Below, in pieces: positions 7,897 to 16,233 of a DNA stretch of 64,000 nt. Within the stretch, counting starts at the first letter, position 1; every line of letters begins with the position of its first letter. Position numbers and translations under genes: made by a program. Under the pieces are notes generated by a model. The model did not search any database, was not told the DNA's origin, and was given only the letters and a program-made list of their open reading frames with translations. This DNA is from Aeromicrobium sp. Sec7.5 (GTDB taxonomy: Bacteria; Actinomycetota; Actinomycetes; Propionibacteriales; Nocardioidaceae). The stretch covers positions 930,001-994,000 of the forward strand of contig NZ_JBAJIJ010000001.1 in NCBI RefSeq assembly GCF_036867135.1, in the 5' to 3' direction.

Positions 7897-10028
7897 CGGT
7901 GCCGGTCACGCTCGACAGCAAGCTCGCGCCCGTCGTCGGCGACAAGTCCGCCAAGCCGCTCACGAAGGCCTTCGGCATCGAGACGGTGGGCGACCTGCTG
8001 CGTCACTACCCGCGTCGCTACCTCGAGATCGGCCAGCTGACACCGCTCGGCGACCTCGAGCTCGACCAGCACGTCACGATCATGGCCGAGGTGCGGTCGA
8101 TCAAGAAGTTCTCGTTCGGGCCGAACGGACGTCGCACCCGCACCGAGGTCCTCGTGACCGACCAGTCCGGCGAGATCACGCTGACGTTCTTCGCCAAGAT
8201 CTATGCGCTCAAGCCCGGTGACGTGGGCCTGTTCTCGGGCGTGGTCGGCAGCTTCCGCGGTCAGCTGCAGCTGACGCACCCCCAGCACGACCCCGTGGGC
8301 GACCGACTGGCCCGCGGCGTCGTCCCGATCTATCCCGCGAGCGCCGCGGCGACCTCGATCACGATCGAGAAGTGCGTCGGACTGTGCCTCGACGCGGTCG
8401 AGAACCTCCCGGAGCTCCTGCCCGAGGAGGTCCGGGTCGCCCGGGGCTACGCCGACGTGGCTGCCTCCTTCGAGAGCGTCCACCGCCCGCACTCCGTGGC
8501 CGAGGCGATGGCGGCCCGCGCACGGTTCCGGTTCGAGGAAGCGTTCGTGATCCAGACCGTGCTGGCCCAGCGCAGGTACGCCGCAGCCGCCGCGACCGCC
8601 ACGGCCCGGCCGGCGCGTCCCGGGGGTCTGCACGACCGATTCGTGGACCAGCTCCCGTTCGCCCTGACCGAGGGACAGCGGGAGATCGCCGAGGTCGTGG
8701 GCGCCGAGCTGGCCGCGTCGCACCCGATGCACCGCCTGCTCCAGGGGGAGGTCGGCTCGGGCAAGACCGTCGTGGCGCTGCTGGCGATGCTGCAGGTCGT
8801 CGACGCGGGTGGCCAGGCGGCGATGCTGGCGCCGACCGAGGTCCTGGCCGCCCAGCACCACCGCACCATCACTCGCATGCTGGGCGACCTCGCGCGCTCG
8901 GGGATGCTGGGCGGCGCCGAGGACGCGACCCGCGTGCGACTGCTCACCGGATCGATGACGGCCCGCGCCCGCCAGGAGTCGCTGCTCGACCTCGTGACGG
9001 GTGAGGCGGGCATCGTTGTCGGCACGCACGCCCTGATCCAGGACGGTGTCGAGTTCGCCGACCTGGGCCTGGTCGTGGTCGACGAGCAGCACCGGTTCGG
9101 GGTCGAGCAGCGCGCCGCCCTCGTCGACCGCGCGCAGACCCGCCCGCACACGCTCGTCATGACCGCCACCCCGATCCCGCGCACCGTCGCGATGACGGTG
9201 TTCGGTGACCTCGACGTCTCCGTCCTGGCACAGCTGCCCGCGGGTCGCCAGCCGATCCAGACGAACGTCGTGCCGATCGCTGACCGACCGGCGTGGCTCG
9301 AGCGGGCGTGGGAGCGGGTGCGCGAGGAGGTGGCACGGGGCCGTCAGGCCTATGTCGTCGTCTCCCGCATCGGCAGCGCAGATGAGGGAGGGGGCGACGG
9401 CGCCGCCGAGGAGTCGCCCACCCGATCCCTCGTGGAGCTGCACGAGGAGCTCGCCGGCGGGGCGTTGCACGGTCTGCGACTCGGGGCGCTGCACGGGCGC
9501 ATGGCGGCCGACGAGAAGGACGTCGTGATGTCGCGGTTCGCCGGCGGCGAGATCGACGTGCTCGTGGCGACCACGGTCGTGGAGGTCGGCGTCGACGTGC
9601 CCAATGCCACCGTGATGGTCGTGATGGACGCCGAGCGGTTCGGCATCTCCCAGCTGCACCAGCTGCGGGGGCGCGTCGGCCGGGGGAGCGAACCGGGCCT
9701 GTGCCTGCTCGTGACGTCGGCCGACGCCGAGTCGCCCTCGGCCGAGCGGCTCAAGGCCGTCGCGTCCACGACCGACGGGTTCGAGCTGTCGCGGCTCGAC
9801 GTCTCGATGCGCAGCGAGGGCGACGTGCTCGGCACACGCCAGTCGGGCTTCCGGTCGAGCCTGCGCCTGCTGTCGGTCGTGCGCGACGAGGATGTCATCC
9901 TCGCGGCCCGCGAGGTCGCCACCCGGGTCGTCGAGGACGACCCGACCCTGGCGGGCGAGCCCCGGCTCGCTGCGGCCGTGGCCGCGATCGAGGCGTCCGA
10001 CGGTGCCGAGTACCTGGAGCGCACGTGA
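7893..10028 (+). CDS. recG: ATP-dependent DNA helicase RecG
   Basis: A 711-aa superfamily-2 helicase that reverses stalled replication forks and migrates Holliday junctions. An OB-fold wedge domain occupies the N-terminal third. Walker A GEVGSGKT is near residue 285, the DEQH box near 395, TATPIPRT just after, and motif VI QLRGRVGRG near 590. The chosen GTG (7893) overlaps the preceding stop as GTGA; a second in-frame GTG lies at 7899. Order DAK2-recG-rsmD-coaD is a conserved bacterial cluster. Confidence 0.95.
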   Translation: MTVPVTLDSKLAPVVGDKSAKPLTKAFGIETVGDLLRHYPRRYLEIGQLTPLGDLELDQHVTIMAEVRSIKKFSFGPNGRRTRTEVLVTDQSGEITLTFFAKIYALKPGDVGLFSGVVGSFRGQLQLTHPQHDPVGDRLARGVVPIYPASAAATSITIEKCVGLCLDAVENLPELLPEEVRVARGYADVAASFESVHRPHSVAEAMAARARFRFEEAFVIQTVLAQRRYAAAAATATARPARPGGLHDRFVDQLPFALTEGQREIAEVVGAELAASHPMHRLLQGEVGSGKTVVALLAMLQVVDAGGQAAMLAPTEVLAAQHHRTITRMLGDLARSGMLGGAEDATRVRLLTGSMTARARQESLLDLVTGEAGIVVGTHALIQDGVEFADLGLVVVDEQHRFGVEQRAALVDRAQTRPHTLVMTATPIPRTVAMTVFGDLDVSVLAQLPAGRQPIQTNVVPIADRPAWLERAWERVREEVARGRQAYVVVSRIGSADEGGGDGAAEESPTRSLVELHEELAGGALHGLRLGALHGRMAADEKDVVMSRFAGGEIDVLVATTVVEVGVDVPNATVMVVMDAERFGISQLHQLRGRVGRGSEPGLCLLVTSADAESPSAERLKAVASTTDGFELSRLDVSMRSEGDVLGTRQSGFRSSLRLLSVVRDEDVILAAREVATRVVEDDPTLAGEPRLAAAVAAIEASDGAEYLERT

Positions 10029-10576
10029 CTCGGGTCGTGGCCGGAACGTTCAAGGGGCGTCGTCTGCGCACGCCTCCGGGTGACGGCACCCGGCCAACCT
10101 CCGACCGGGTCCGGGAGTCGCTCTTCGCGTCGCTCACCTCGTCCTTCGGCGGCCTCGACGACCTGCGCGTGCTCGACCTGTTCGCCGGGTCGGGGGCGAT
10201 CGGGATCGAGGCGGTCTCGCGCGGTGCCGCCCACGCCGACCTCGTGGACGCCGACCGCCATGCGGTGCGCACGATCCGCGCGAACCTGACCGAGCTCGGC
10301 ATCGAGAAGGCGCGGGTGCACGCCATGAAGGCCGATCGGTTCCTGCGCACGGCACCGCTGCGGCCGTATGACCTGGTGGTGCTCGACCCGCCCTACGCGA
10401 TGCCCACGGCCGAGGTCGCTGCCCTGGTGGCGGTGCTGGCCGACCCCGCCTGGTGCGAGCCCGACGGACTCATCGTGGTCGAGCGTTCCAGTCGCGATCG
10501 GTTCACCTGGCCGGAGGGGATCGACGCGCGCGACGAGCGCGCCTACGGCGAGACCACGCTTTGGTACGGTCGCTGA
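10025..10576 (+). CDS. rsmD: 16S rRNA (guanine(966)-N2)-methyltransferase
   Basis: A 183-aa S-adenosylmethionine methyltransferase acting on 16S rRNA G966 during 30S assembly. The SAM-binding motif VLDLFAGSGAIGIEAVSRGA and the catalytic DPPY (near residue 120) are clear, as is the N-terminal RVVAGTFKGRRL signature. The GTG start overlaps the recG stop (GTGA), indicating coupling. The last codons contain TACGGT, a possible -10 for the next gene. Confidence 0.95.
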   Translation: MTRVVAGTFKGRRLRTPPGDGTRPTSDRVRESLFASLTSSFGGLDDLRVLDLFAGSGAIGIEAVSRGAAHADLVDADRHAVRTIRANLTELGIEKARVHAMKADRFLRTAPLRPYDLVVLDPPYAMPTAEVAALVAVLADPAWCEPDGLIVVERSSRDRFTWPEGIDARDERAYGETTLWYGR

Positions 10577-10577
10577 C

Positions 10578-10595
10578 ATGGCGGTTCTCGAATGA
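10578..10595 (+). CDS. Possible 5-codon leader peptide upstream of coaD
   Basis: An ATG at 10578 opens a five-residue frame, MAVLE, whose TGA overlaps the coaD ATG as ATGA. TACGGT at 10565-10570 ends 7 bases before this ATG, the spacing seen at leaderless starts elsewhere in the window. Transcription could therefore begin at this mini-ORF and feed ribosomes into coaD by termination-reinitiation. This is inference; no expression evidence is available. Confidence 0.3.
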   Translation: MAVLE

Positions 10596-11068
10596 CTCGC
10601 GTGGTGTGTCCCGGCTCCTTCGATCCCGTGACGAACGGTCACCTCGACATCATCACGCGGGCCTCGTTCCTGTTCGACGAGGTTGTCGTGGTCGTGCTGG
10701 TCAACGAGTCCAAGAAGGGCCTCTTCGACACCGAGGAGCGCATCGACCTGATCCGCCGCTCGATGCGACAGCGACCCAACGTCACGGTCGACTCCTACGC
10801 CGGTCTGCTCGTCGACTACTGCGCCCAGAACGACGTCTCGGCGATCGTCAAGGGGCTCCGCGCCGTCTCCGACTTCGACTACGAGCTGCAGATGGCGCAG
10901 ATGAACGGCAACCTCACGGGTGTCGACACGGTCTTCATCCCGACGGCGCCCGACTACATGTTCATCGCCTCGAGCCTGGTCAAGGAGGTGGCGCGCCACG
11001 GCGGTGACGTCGCCGACCTCGTGCCGACCCCGGTGCTGGCCGCGCTCGACGCCAAGTTCGGCCACTAG
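10592..11068 (+). CDS. coaD: Pantetheine-phosphate adenylyltransferase
   Basis: Transfers AMP to 4'-phosphopantetheine in coenzyme A synthesis. The 158-aa length is typical of this hexameric nucleotidyltransferase. The N-terminal PGSFDPVTNGHLDI contains the T/HxGH motif (TNGH). KGLRAVSDFDYELQMAQMN and the C-terminal SSLVKEVA (ISSTxxR-like) complete the active site. It has no good ribosome site of its own and starts on the stop codon of a possible leader peptide. Confidence 0.95.
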   Translation: MTRVVCPGSFDPVTNGHLDIITRASFLFDEVVVVVLVNESKKGLFDTEERIDLIRRSMRQRPNVTVDSYAGLLVDYCAQNDVSAIVKGLRAVSDFDYELQMAQMNGNLTGVDTVFIPTAPDYMFIASSLVKEVARHGGDVADLVPTPVLAALDAKFGH

Positions 11069-11081
11069 CCTCCCCGTTCCC

Positions 11082-11115
11082 TGAGGTGCGACGAGCGCGA
11101 GCGAGGAGCCTCGAA
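11082..11115. repeat. Short intergenic repeat B, copy 1
   Basis: A 34-bp element with flanks TGAGGTGCGACGAG and CGAGGAGCCTCGAA around a six-base centre. The same two flanks, with a three-base centre, occur in opposite orientation at 36490-36520. Both copies sit between converging genes (here coaD and dinB). CGAGGAGCCTCG within it is a small dyad, so it may contribute to transcription termination. Confidence 0.7.
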
Positions 11116-11127
11116 GGGTCGAGTCCT

Positions 11128-12330
11128 TCAGTCCGGCAGGATCGGCTGGGGCGCCCGCTCGGCGCCGTGGCCGAGCTGGGCGGCGCGGCGGAGTGAGGCC
11201 GTGCCGAACTTGCCCCTGACCTCGTCGATCGCGGTGTCGAGCTCGGTGCCGGACGCGGCGTCGAGCGGTAGTGAGAGCTGCAGGGGCGTGTCGTCGACCT
11301 GGCCGACCGAGACCCCGATCAGGGTGAGCCCGCGCCGGTCGGCCTCCGACCACCGCTGACGCAAGAGGGTCCGGGCGACGTCGAGCACGGTCTCGGTGTG
11401 GGACGTGGGCCGCGCGAGCGTGTGCGAGGCGGTGGACCGGCCGAAGTCGCCGAAGCGAAGCGAGATCGTGACGACGCTGCCCGTGCGGTCGACCCGGCGC
11501 ATGCGGCTGGTGACGCGGTCGACGAGCCCGAGCAGGATGACCTCGATCTCCTCGACCGTTCGCGGCGTGCTGCCCAGCGCATGCTGCGCGCCCATCGACC
11601 CGCGTCGTTTGCCCGTCTCGACCCGACGGGGGTCGTGCCCCTGCGCCAACGCCCAGAGGTGGCGCCCCGTGGCGCCACCCAGCAGGGACGTGGCCTCACC
11701 GAGCTCCATCGCGGCGATCTGGCCGACCGTGCGCACGTGGTGCTCGTGGAGCTTGGCCGCCGTGACCTCGCCGACGCCCCACAGCCGTTCGACGGGGAGC
11801 GCGTGCAGGAACTCGCGCTCCTGCTCGAGGTGCACGACCAGGAGGCCGTCGGGCTTGGCGGAGGCGCTCGCGATCTTGGCGAGGTACTTGGTGCGAGCGA
11901 CGCCGACCGAGATGGGCAGGCCCACGCGGTCGGCGACGTCGGCGCGCAGCTGACGGGCGATCGCCGAGGGCGCCCCCCGGATGCGCCACAGCCCGCCGAC
12001 CTCGAGGAAGGCCTCGTCGATCGAGAGCGCCTCGACGATCGGTGTGGTGTCGCGGAACACCTCGAACACCCGACGGCTGGCCTCGGTGTAGGCCTCGAAG
12101 CGAGGCGGCACCACGACGGCCTCGGGGCAGATGCGTCGCGCCTGCCGGATGTTCGACGGCGTGCGGACCCCGCGCCGCTTGGCCTCGTAGGACGCCGCGA
12201 CGACCACGCCGCCTCCCACGACGACGGGGCGACCCCGCAGCGAGGGGTCGTCGCGCTGCTCGACCGAGGCGAAGAACGCGTCGAGGTCGGCGTGCAGCAC
12301 CGTGCCCTCGGTGAGGTCGCCGTCGGTCAT
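11128..12330 (-). CDS. dinB: DNA polymerase IV (Y-family)
   Basis: Translesion polymerase, 400 aa. VLHADLDAFFASVEQRDDP carries the first catalytic aspartate. SIDEAFLEV near residue 100 holds the second acidic pair. RTKYLAKIASASAKPDGL is the fingers/palm signature, and GVGEVTAAKL the helix-hairpin-helix. The C-terminal little-finger domain is present. ATG 12330 is chosen because upstream extension is not family-like and CATGAT ends 6 bases before it on this strand. No LexA-type box was found by eye. Confidence 0.93.
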   Translation of the reverse strand: MTDGDLTEGTVLHADLDAFFASVEQRDDPSLRGRPVVVGGGVVVAASYEAKRRGVRTPSNIRQARRICPEAVVVPPRFEAYTEASRRVFEVFRDTTPIVEALSIDEAFLEVGGLWRIRGAPSAIARQLRADVADRVGLPISVGVARTKYLAKIASASAKPDGLLVVHLEQEREFLHALPVERLWGVGEVTAAKLHEHHVRTVGQIAAMELGEATSLLGGATGRHLWALAQGHDPRRVETGKRRGSMGAQHALGSTPRTVEEIEVILLGLVDRVTSRMRRVDRTGSVVTISLRFGDFGRSTASHTLARPTSHTETVLDVARTLLRQRWSEADRRGLTLIGVSVGQVDDTPLQLSLPLDAASGTELDTAIDEVRGKFGTASLRRAAQLGHGAERAPQPILPD

Positions 12331-12459
12331 GGCACGATCATGGGGCCGCCCACCGACAGGGTGAGAGGCGCGGGCCTCGATTTCCGCGCAGTGCCCCCGC
12401 AGGCTATGCTCGTCGCTGGCCTGCTCGCAGGTCATGTGTTGTGCACTATCGACGAATGG

Positions 12460-12999
12460 ATGAGCGTGCAGACGGGACCTCTGGTCATCGACACCCACGA
12501 GCTGGGACGACGGCCGGGCAACGAACGCACGTACCACCTGTCCGTCGAGGTGCCGGCGCAGTGGGGCTATGACGTCTACGGCGTCCCCGAGGGTTCACTG
12601 ATCGACCTGGAGCTGCGGCTCGAGACGATCATGGACGGGATCCTGGCCACAGGAACCACCGCGGTGACGGCGACCGGCGAATGTGTGCGGTGCCTGACCG
12701 ATGTCGAGGACGAGATCGACCTCGAGGTCCAGGAGCTGTACCTGTTCGACCGGCCCTCCGACCCGGAGGAGGCCGAGGAGTCCCAGTGGCTCGAGGGCGA
12801 CCTGCTCGACCTCGAACCCACGTTGCGAGACGCGGTGGTGTTCGCACTGCCGCAGCATCCGTTGTGTGATCCGGAGTGTCCGGGACTGTGCCCTGAGTGC
12901 GGGGCCCGGCTCGCGGATGATCCCGACCACACGCACGGAGCGCAGATCGACCCCCGGTGGTCGGCTCTGACCCAGATGATCGAACCCCCCAAGGAGTAA
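12460..12999 (+). CDS. yceD: YceD/DUF177 family protein
   Basis: A 179-aa protein of the DUF177 family, known in E. coli to affect 23S rRNA accumulation and almost always adjacent to rpmF. Visible features are the central CVRCL motif, an acidic middle, and a C-terminal metal-binding cluster CDPECPGLCPECGARL. The ATG at 12460 begins MSVQTGPLVIDTHELGRRPG. An out-of-frame ATG four bases upstream is ignored because it ends after 38 codons. The stop is two bases before the rpmF start. Confidence 0.9.
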   Translation: MSVQTGPLVIDTHELGRRPGNERTYHLSVEVPAQWGYDVYGVPEGSLIDLELRLETIMDGILATGTTAVTATGECVRCLTDVEDEIDLEVQELYLFDRPSDPEEAEESQWLEGDLLDLEPTLRDAVVFALPQHPLCDPECPGLCPECGARLADDPDHTHGAQIDPRWSALTQMIEPPKE

Positions 13000-13001
13000 T
13001 C

Positions 13002-13187
13002 GTGGCCGTCCCGAAGCGGAAGATGTCGCGCAGCAACACCCGTCACCGTCGTTCGGCCTGGAAGGCCGCGAAGGTTCAGGTCGTCGACTGCGCCAACCCC
13101 GCGTGCGACAGCAAGGTCATCCCGCACCGCGCGTGCCGCGAGTGCGGCCAGTACGGCGCCCGCGGCGAGCGTCGCCAGGTTCTCTGA
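13002..13187 (+). CDS. rpmF: 50S ribosomal protein L32
   Basis: A 61-aa large-subunit ribosomal protein. AVPKRKMSRSNTRHRRS is the L32 signature, and the zinc-knuckle cysteines in CANPACDSKVIPHRACRECG are present. GTG start with AAGGAG five to six bases upstream, inside the last codons of yceD. Part of the yceD-rpmF-rnc-mutM cluster. Confidence 0.97.
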   Translation: MAVPKRKMSRSNTRHRRSAWKAAKVQVVDCANPACDSKVIPHRACRECGQYGARGERRQVL

Positions 13188-13211
13188 CCACTGAGTCACT
13201 GACACCCCGTC

Positions 13212-13937
13212 GTGGACGAGCACGGTGCTGCTGAGCTCGGCACGCACGAGCTCAGCACCGTCCTGGGAGTTCCGGATCTCGATCCGGAACTCCTCACGCA
13301 TGCCCTGACGCACCGGTCGTTCGCGTACGAGAACGGCCAGGTGCCCAACAACGAGCGCCTGGAGTTCCTCGGCGACTCGGTGCTGGGGCTCGTCGTCACG
13401 GATGCGCTCTTCACGACCCACCCCGACCTGCCGGAGGGCCAGCTCGCGAAGCTGCGGTCGGCCGTCGTCAGCGCCAAGGCGCTCGCGGTCGTGGCCCGCA
13501 CCCTCGGCATCGGCGAGCACGTACGCCTCGGTCGTGGCGAGGAGGCGACGGGTGGCCGCGACAAGGCGTCGATCCTGTCCGACACCGTCGAGGCACTGAT
13601 CGGCGCCATCTACGTGCAGTTCGGCATCGAGCGGGCCTCGGAGGTCCTGCACCGCGTCTTCGATCCCGTCATCGCCGACGCGTCCCGCCTCGGGGCGGCC
13701 CTCGACTGGAAGACCTCGCTGCAGGAGGTCGCGGCCAACCAGGGACTCGGCGTGCCGCGCTACGTCGTCGAGAGCGAGGGCCCCGACCACGCCCGGCAGT
13801 TCGCCGCCGCGGTGCACGTGGGCGACCAGGTCTTCGACGGTGGTGCCGGCACCTCCAAGAAGGAAGCCGAGCAGCAGGTCGCCCAGATCGCGTGGGAGTC
13901 CCTCACCGGGGCCCCGCCGGCTGCCGCGAGTGCCTGA
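13212..13937 (+). CDS. rnc: Ribonuclease III
   Basis: Double-strand-specific endoribonuclease that processes rRNA precursors and some mRNAs. The 241-aa protein has the signature [14 protein letters not shown] with catalytic Glu and Asp, a second acidic site in [12 protein letters not shown], and a C-terminal dsRNA-binding domain ([13 protein letters not shown] to [16 protein letters not shown]). The GTG start is the first in frame with family homology; no strong ribosome site is visible. Its last 8 bp overlap mutM. Confidence 0.95.
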   Translation: MDEHGAAELGTHELSTVLGVPDLDPELLTHALTHRSFAYENGQVPNNERLEFLGDSVLGLVVTDALFTTHPDLPEGQLAKLRSAVVSAKALAVVARTLGIGEHVRLGRGEEATGGRDKASILSDTVEALIGAIYVQFGIERASEVLHRVFDPVIADASRLGAALDWKTSLQEVAANQGLGVPRYVVESEGPDHARQFAAAVHVGDQVFDGGAGTSKKEAEQQVAQIAWESLTGAPPAAASA

Positions 13938-14814
13938 GCTCCCCGAGGTCGAGGTCGTCCGCCGGGGCCTGACCGACCACGTCGTCGGTCGTCGCATCAC
14001 GGCGGTCCGCGTGCTCGACGTCCGCTCCTTGCGACGCCACGCACCGGGCCCGGAGGACTTCGCCCTGCGGCTCACGGGCCGGGTGGTGGTCGAGGCGTGC
14101 CGCCGCGGCAAGTACCTGTGGCTGCCCCTCGACGGTCCCGGTGGTGAAGGGGGCGACGCGCTGCTCGCGCACCTGGGCATGAGCGGGCAGATGCTCGTCA
14201 GCGAGCCCGATGCCCCGCAGCAGAAGCATCTCAAGGTCACGCTCGACCTGGAGGACGGCACCCAGCTGCGGTTCGTCGACCAGCGGATCTTCGGTGGCCT
14301 CGCCCTCAGCGACGCCCTCCAGGTCGACGAGCACGGCGCGGCGGTGCCGGCCGAGGTCGCGCACGTGGCCCGCGACCCGCTCGACCCCCGGTTCGACGCC
14401 GCCGAGTTCGCCTCCCGGCTCAAGCGGCGCGAGACCGGTATCAAGCGGGCGCTGCTCGACCAGACCCTGATCTCCGGTGTCGGCAACATCTACGCCGACG
14501 AGGCGCTCTGGCGGGTGCCGTTGCACTACGCCCGCAACACCCGCACGCTGCGCCGCACCGAGGTCGACACCCTGCTGCACCACGTCACCGAGGTCATGTC
14601 CGAGGCGCTCGAGCAGGGTGGCACGTCGTTCGATGCCCTCTACGTCAACGTCAACGGCGCCAGCGGCTACTTCGACCGCTCGCTGCACGCCTACGGACGC
14701 GAGGGCGAGCCGTGCGACCGCTGCGGCACCCCGATGCGCCGCAGCGCCTTCATGAACCGCTCGTCCTACTGGTGCCCCCGTTGCCAGCCCCGCCCCCGCA
14801 ACGGCCGCTTCTGA
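13930..14814 (+). CDS. mutM: Formamidopyrimidine-DNA glycosylase
   Basis: Bifunctional glycosylase/AP lyase removing 8-oxoguanine and FaPy lesions. After initiator Met the mature N terminus is [13 protein letters not shown], giving catalytic Pro1 and Glu2. The helix-two-turns-helix region is followed by the zinc finger [20 protein letters not shown] and CPRC near the C terminus. 294 aa is normal length. GTG start overlaps rnc by 8 bp. A palindromic repeat begins 4 bp after the stop. Confidence 0.96.
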   Translation: MPELPEVEVVRRGLTDHVVGRRITAVRVLDVRSLRRHAPGPEDFALRLTGRVVVEACRRGKYLWLPLDGPGGEGGDALLAHLGMSGQMLVSEPDAPQQKHLKVTLDLEDGTQLRFVDQRIFGGLALSDALQVDEHGAAVPAEVAHVARDPLDPRFDAAEFASRLKRRETGIKRALLDQTLISGVGNIYADEALWRVPLHYARNTRTLRRTEVDTLLHHVTEVMSEALEQGGTSFDALYVNVNGASGYFDRSLHAYGREGEPCDRCGTPMRRSAFMNRSSYWCPRCQPRPRNGRF

Positions 14815-14818
14815 CGTT

Positions 14819-14918
14819 CCGCTCGCGAGAGACTTTGTTGGTGGTCACGAGAGACTTTGTTGGTGGACAGGAGCAGACAAACTCTCTTCGGTGCACCCAC
14901 CAATTCTCTCGCGAGCGG
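14819..14918. repeat. Palindromic intergenic repeat A, copy 2
   Basis: A 100-bp imperfect palindrome with perfect 14-bp outer arms CCGCTCGCGAGAGA (14819-14832) and its complement (14905-14918). Inside are two direct copies of GAGAGACTTTGTTGGTGG on the left and degenerate complements on the right, so this copy is more eroded than the one at 4382-4477. It begins 4 bp after mutM and ends 5 bp before the -10-like TACCGT of dgt. It could terminate mutM and influence dgt. Confidence 0.88.
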
Positions 14919-14935
14919 TCCGCTACCGTGCACGC

Positions 14936-16159
14936 GTGACGAGCTACGGCGCGGAGGCACGGGCGCGCTTCGTGGGTGAGCCGCCCAAGCGCGCCGGCCG
15001 CACGCCGTTCGAGCGCGACCGCGGGCGCATCGTCCACTCCGCGGCGCTGCGCCGGCTCTCGGCCAAGACCCAGGTCATGGGTGCGGGGTCCGACGACTTC
15101 GTGCGCAACCGGCTGACCCACTCCCTCGAGGTGGCGCAGGTCGCCCGGGAGCTCGGTGCGTCGCTGGGCTGTGATCCCGACATCGTCGACTCCGCGGCGC
15201 TCGCCCACGACCTGGGCCACCCGCCGTTCGGCCACAACGGGGAGGCCGCGCTGGATGCCGTGGCCTCGGCCTGCGGCGGCTTCGAGGGCAACGCCCAGAC
15301 CCTCCGGCTCCTGACGCGACTCGAGGCGAAGACCTTCGGGGCCGACGGCGCGAGCGTGGGGCTCAACCTCACGCGCGGCACCCTCGCGGCCTGCATCAAG
15401 TACCCCTGGCGTCGCGGCGAGGCGCCGGGCGGCGGGCTCAAGTTCGGCGTCTACGAGGACGACCTGCCGGTGTACACGTGGGTGCGAGCCGACGCTGCGC
15501 CCCACGTGCGCCCGGTCGAGGCCCAGGTCATGGACCTGTCCGACGACATCGCGTACTCGGTGCACGACGTCGAGGACGGGGTGGTCGGCGGCTGGTTCGA
15601 CCTCACCGACGACCTCCAGCTCGACCGCGTCTGCGCCGTCGCCCGCGACTGGTACCTCCCTGATGCCGACGACGCACGGCTGGGCGCCGCGATGGAGCGT
15701 CTGCAGCAGCTGCCGGAGTGGCCTTCGACGCGCTTCGACGGCAGCCGCGCCTCGCTCGGCAGGATCAAGAGCCTCACGAGCGCGCTGATCGGCCGGTTCG
15801 CGGTCGCCGCGCAGGCCGCGACGACGGCCCGCTGGGGCGAGGGGCCGCTCGTGCGGTTCGACGCCCACCTGGAGGTCCCGCGCGACACGCTCGACGAGAT
15901 CACGGTCCTCAAGTCGCTCGCCGCGCACCACGTGATGTTGGCGGACGACCGCACCGCGAACCAGGAAGCGCAGCGCGATCTGCTGACGGCGTTGGTCGCC
16001 GCCCTGGTCGAGCGCGAGGGCCGCGACCTCGATCGCGACCTCGCCGCGGAGTTCGCTGCCGCTCCCGACGACGCGTCCCGGCTCCGCGTGGTCGTGGACC
16101 AGGTAGCGTGCATGACCGATGTCTCCGCCCCGATGTGGGCCGAGCGCCTGGCTCTGTGA
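14936..16159 (+). CDS. dgt: Deoxyguanosinetriphosphate triphosphohydrolase-like protein
   Basis: HD-domain dNTP triphosphohydrolase, splitting dNTPs to nucleoside and triphosphate. The 407-aa frame shows RDRGRIVHSAALRRLSAKTQV, the metal-binding histidine in NRLTHSLEVAQVAR, and AHDLGHPPFGHNGE with the HD pair. GTG at 14936 is chosen because TACCGT (14924-14929) ends exactly 6 bases upstream; the longer frame would begin inside the palindromic repeat. It is followed by dnaG, a common actinobacterial order. Confidence 0.93.
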   Translation: MTSYGAEARARFVGEPPKRAGRTPFERDRGRIVHSAALRRLSAKTQVMGAGSDDFVRNRLTHSLEVAQVARELGASLGCDPDIVDSAALAHDLGHPPFGHNGEAALDAVASACGGFEGNAQTLRLLTRLEAKTFGADGASVGLNLTRGTLAACIKYPWRRGEAPGGGLKFGVYEDDLPVYTWVRADAAPHVRPVEAQVMDLSDDIAYSVHDVEDGVVGGWFDLTDDLQLDRVCAVARDWYLPDADDARLGAAMERLQQLPEWPSTRFDGSRASLGRIKSLTSALIGRFAVAAQAATTARWGEGPLVRFDAHLEVPRDTLDEITVLKSLAAHHVMLADDRTANQEAQRDLLTALVAALVEREGRDLDRDLAAEFAAAPDDASRLRVVVDQVACMTDVSAPMWAERLAL

Positions 16160-16233
16160 GGTCCGGATCCGGTCCCGGCCGTCCGTGGACGGACCCGCGC
16201 GGGCCGGTGGGCGCGCGGTCATAGAATGCGCGC

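Noticed and set aside
9350..11353. A 667-codon open frame on the minus strand opposite recG, rsmD and coaD
   Set aside because: It is an antisense shadow caused by high third-position GC; residues are Arg/Gly/His-rich without domains and three well-supported genes occupy the other strand.
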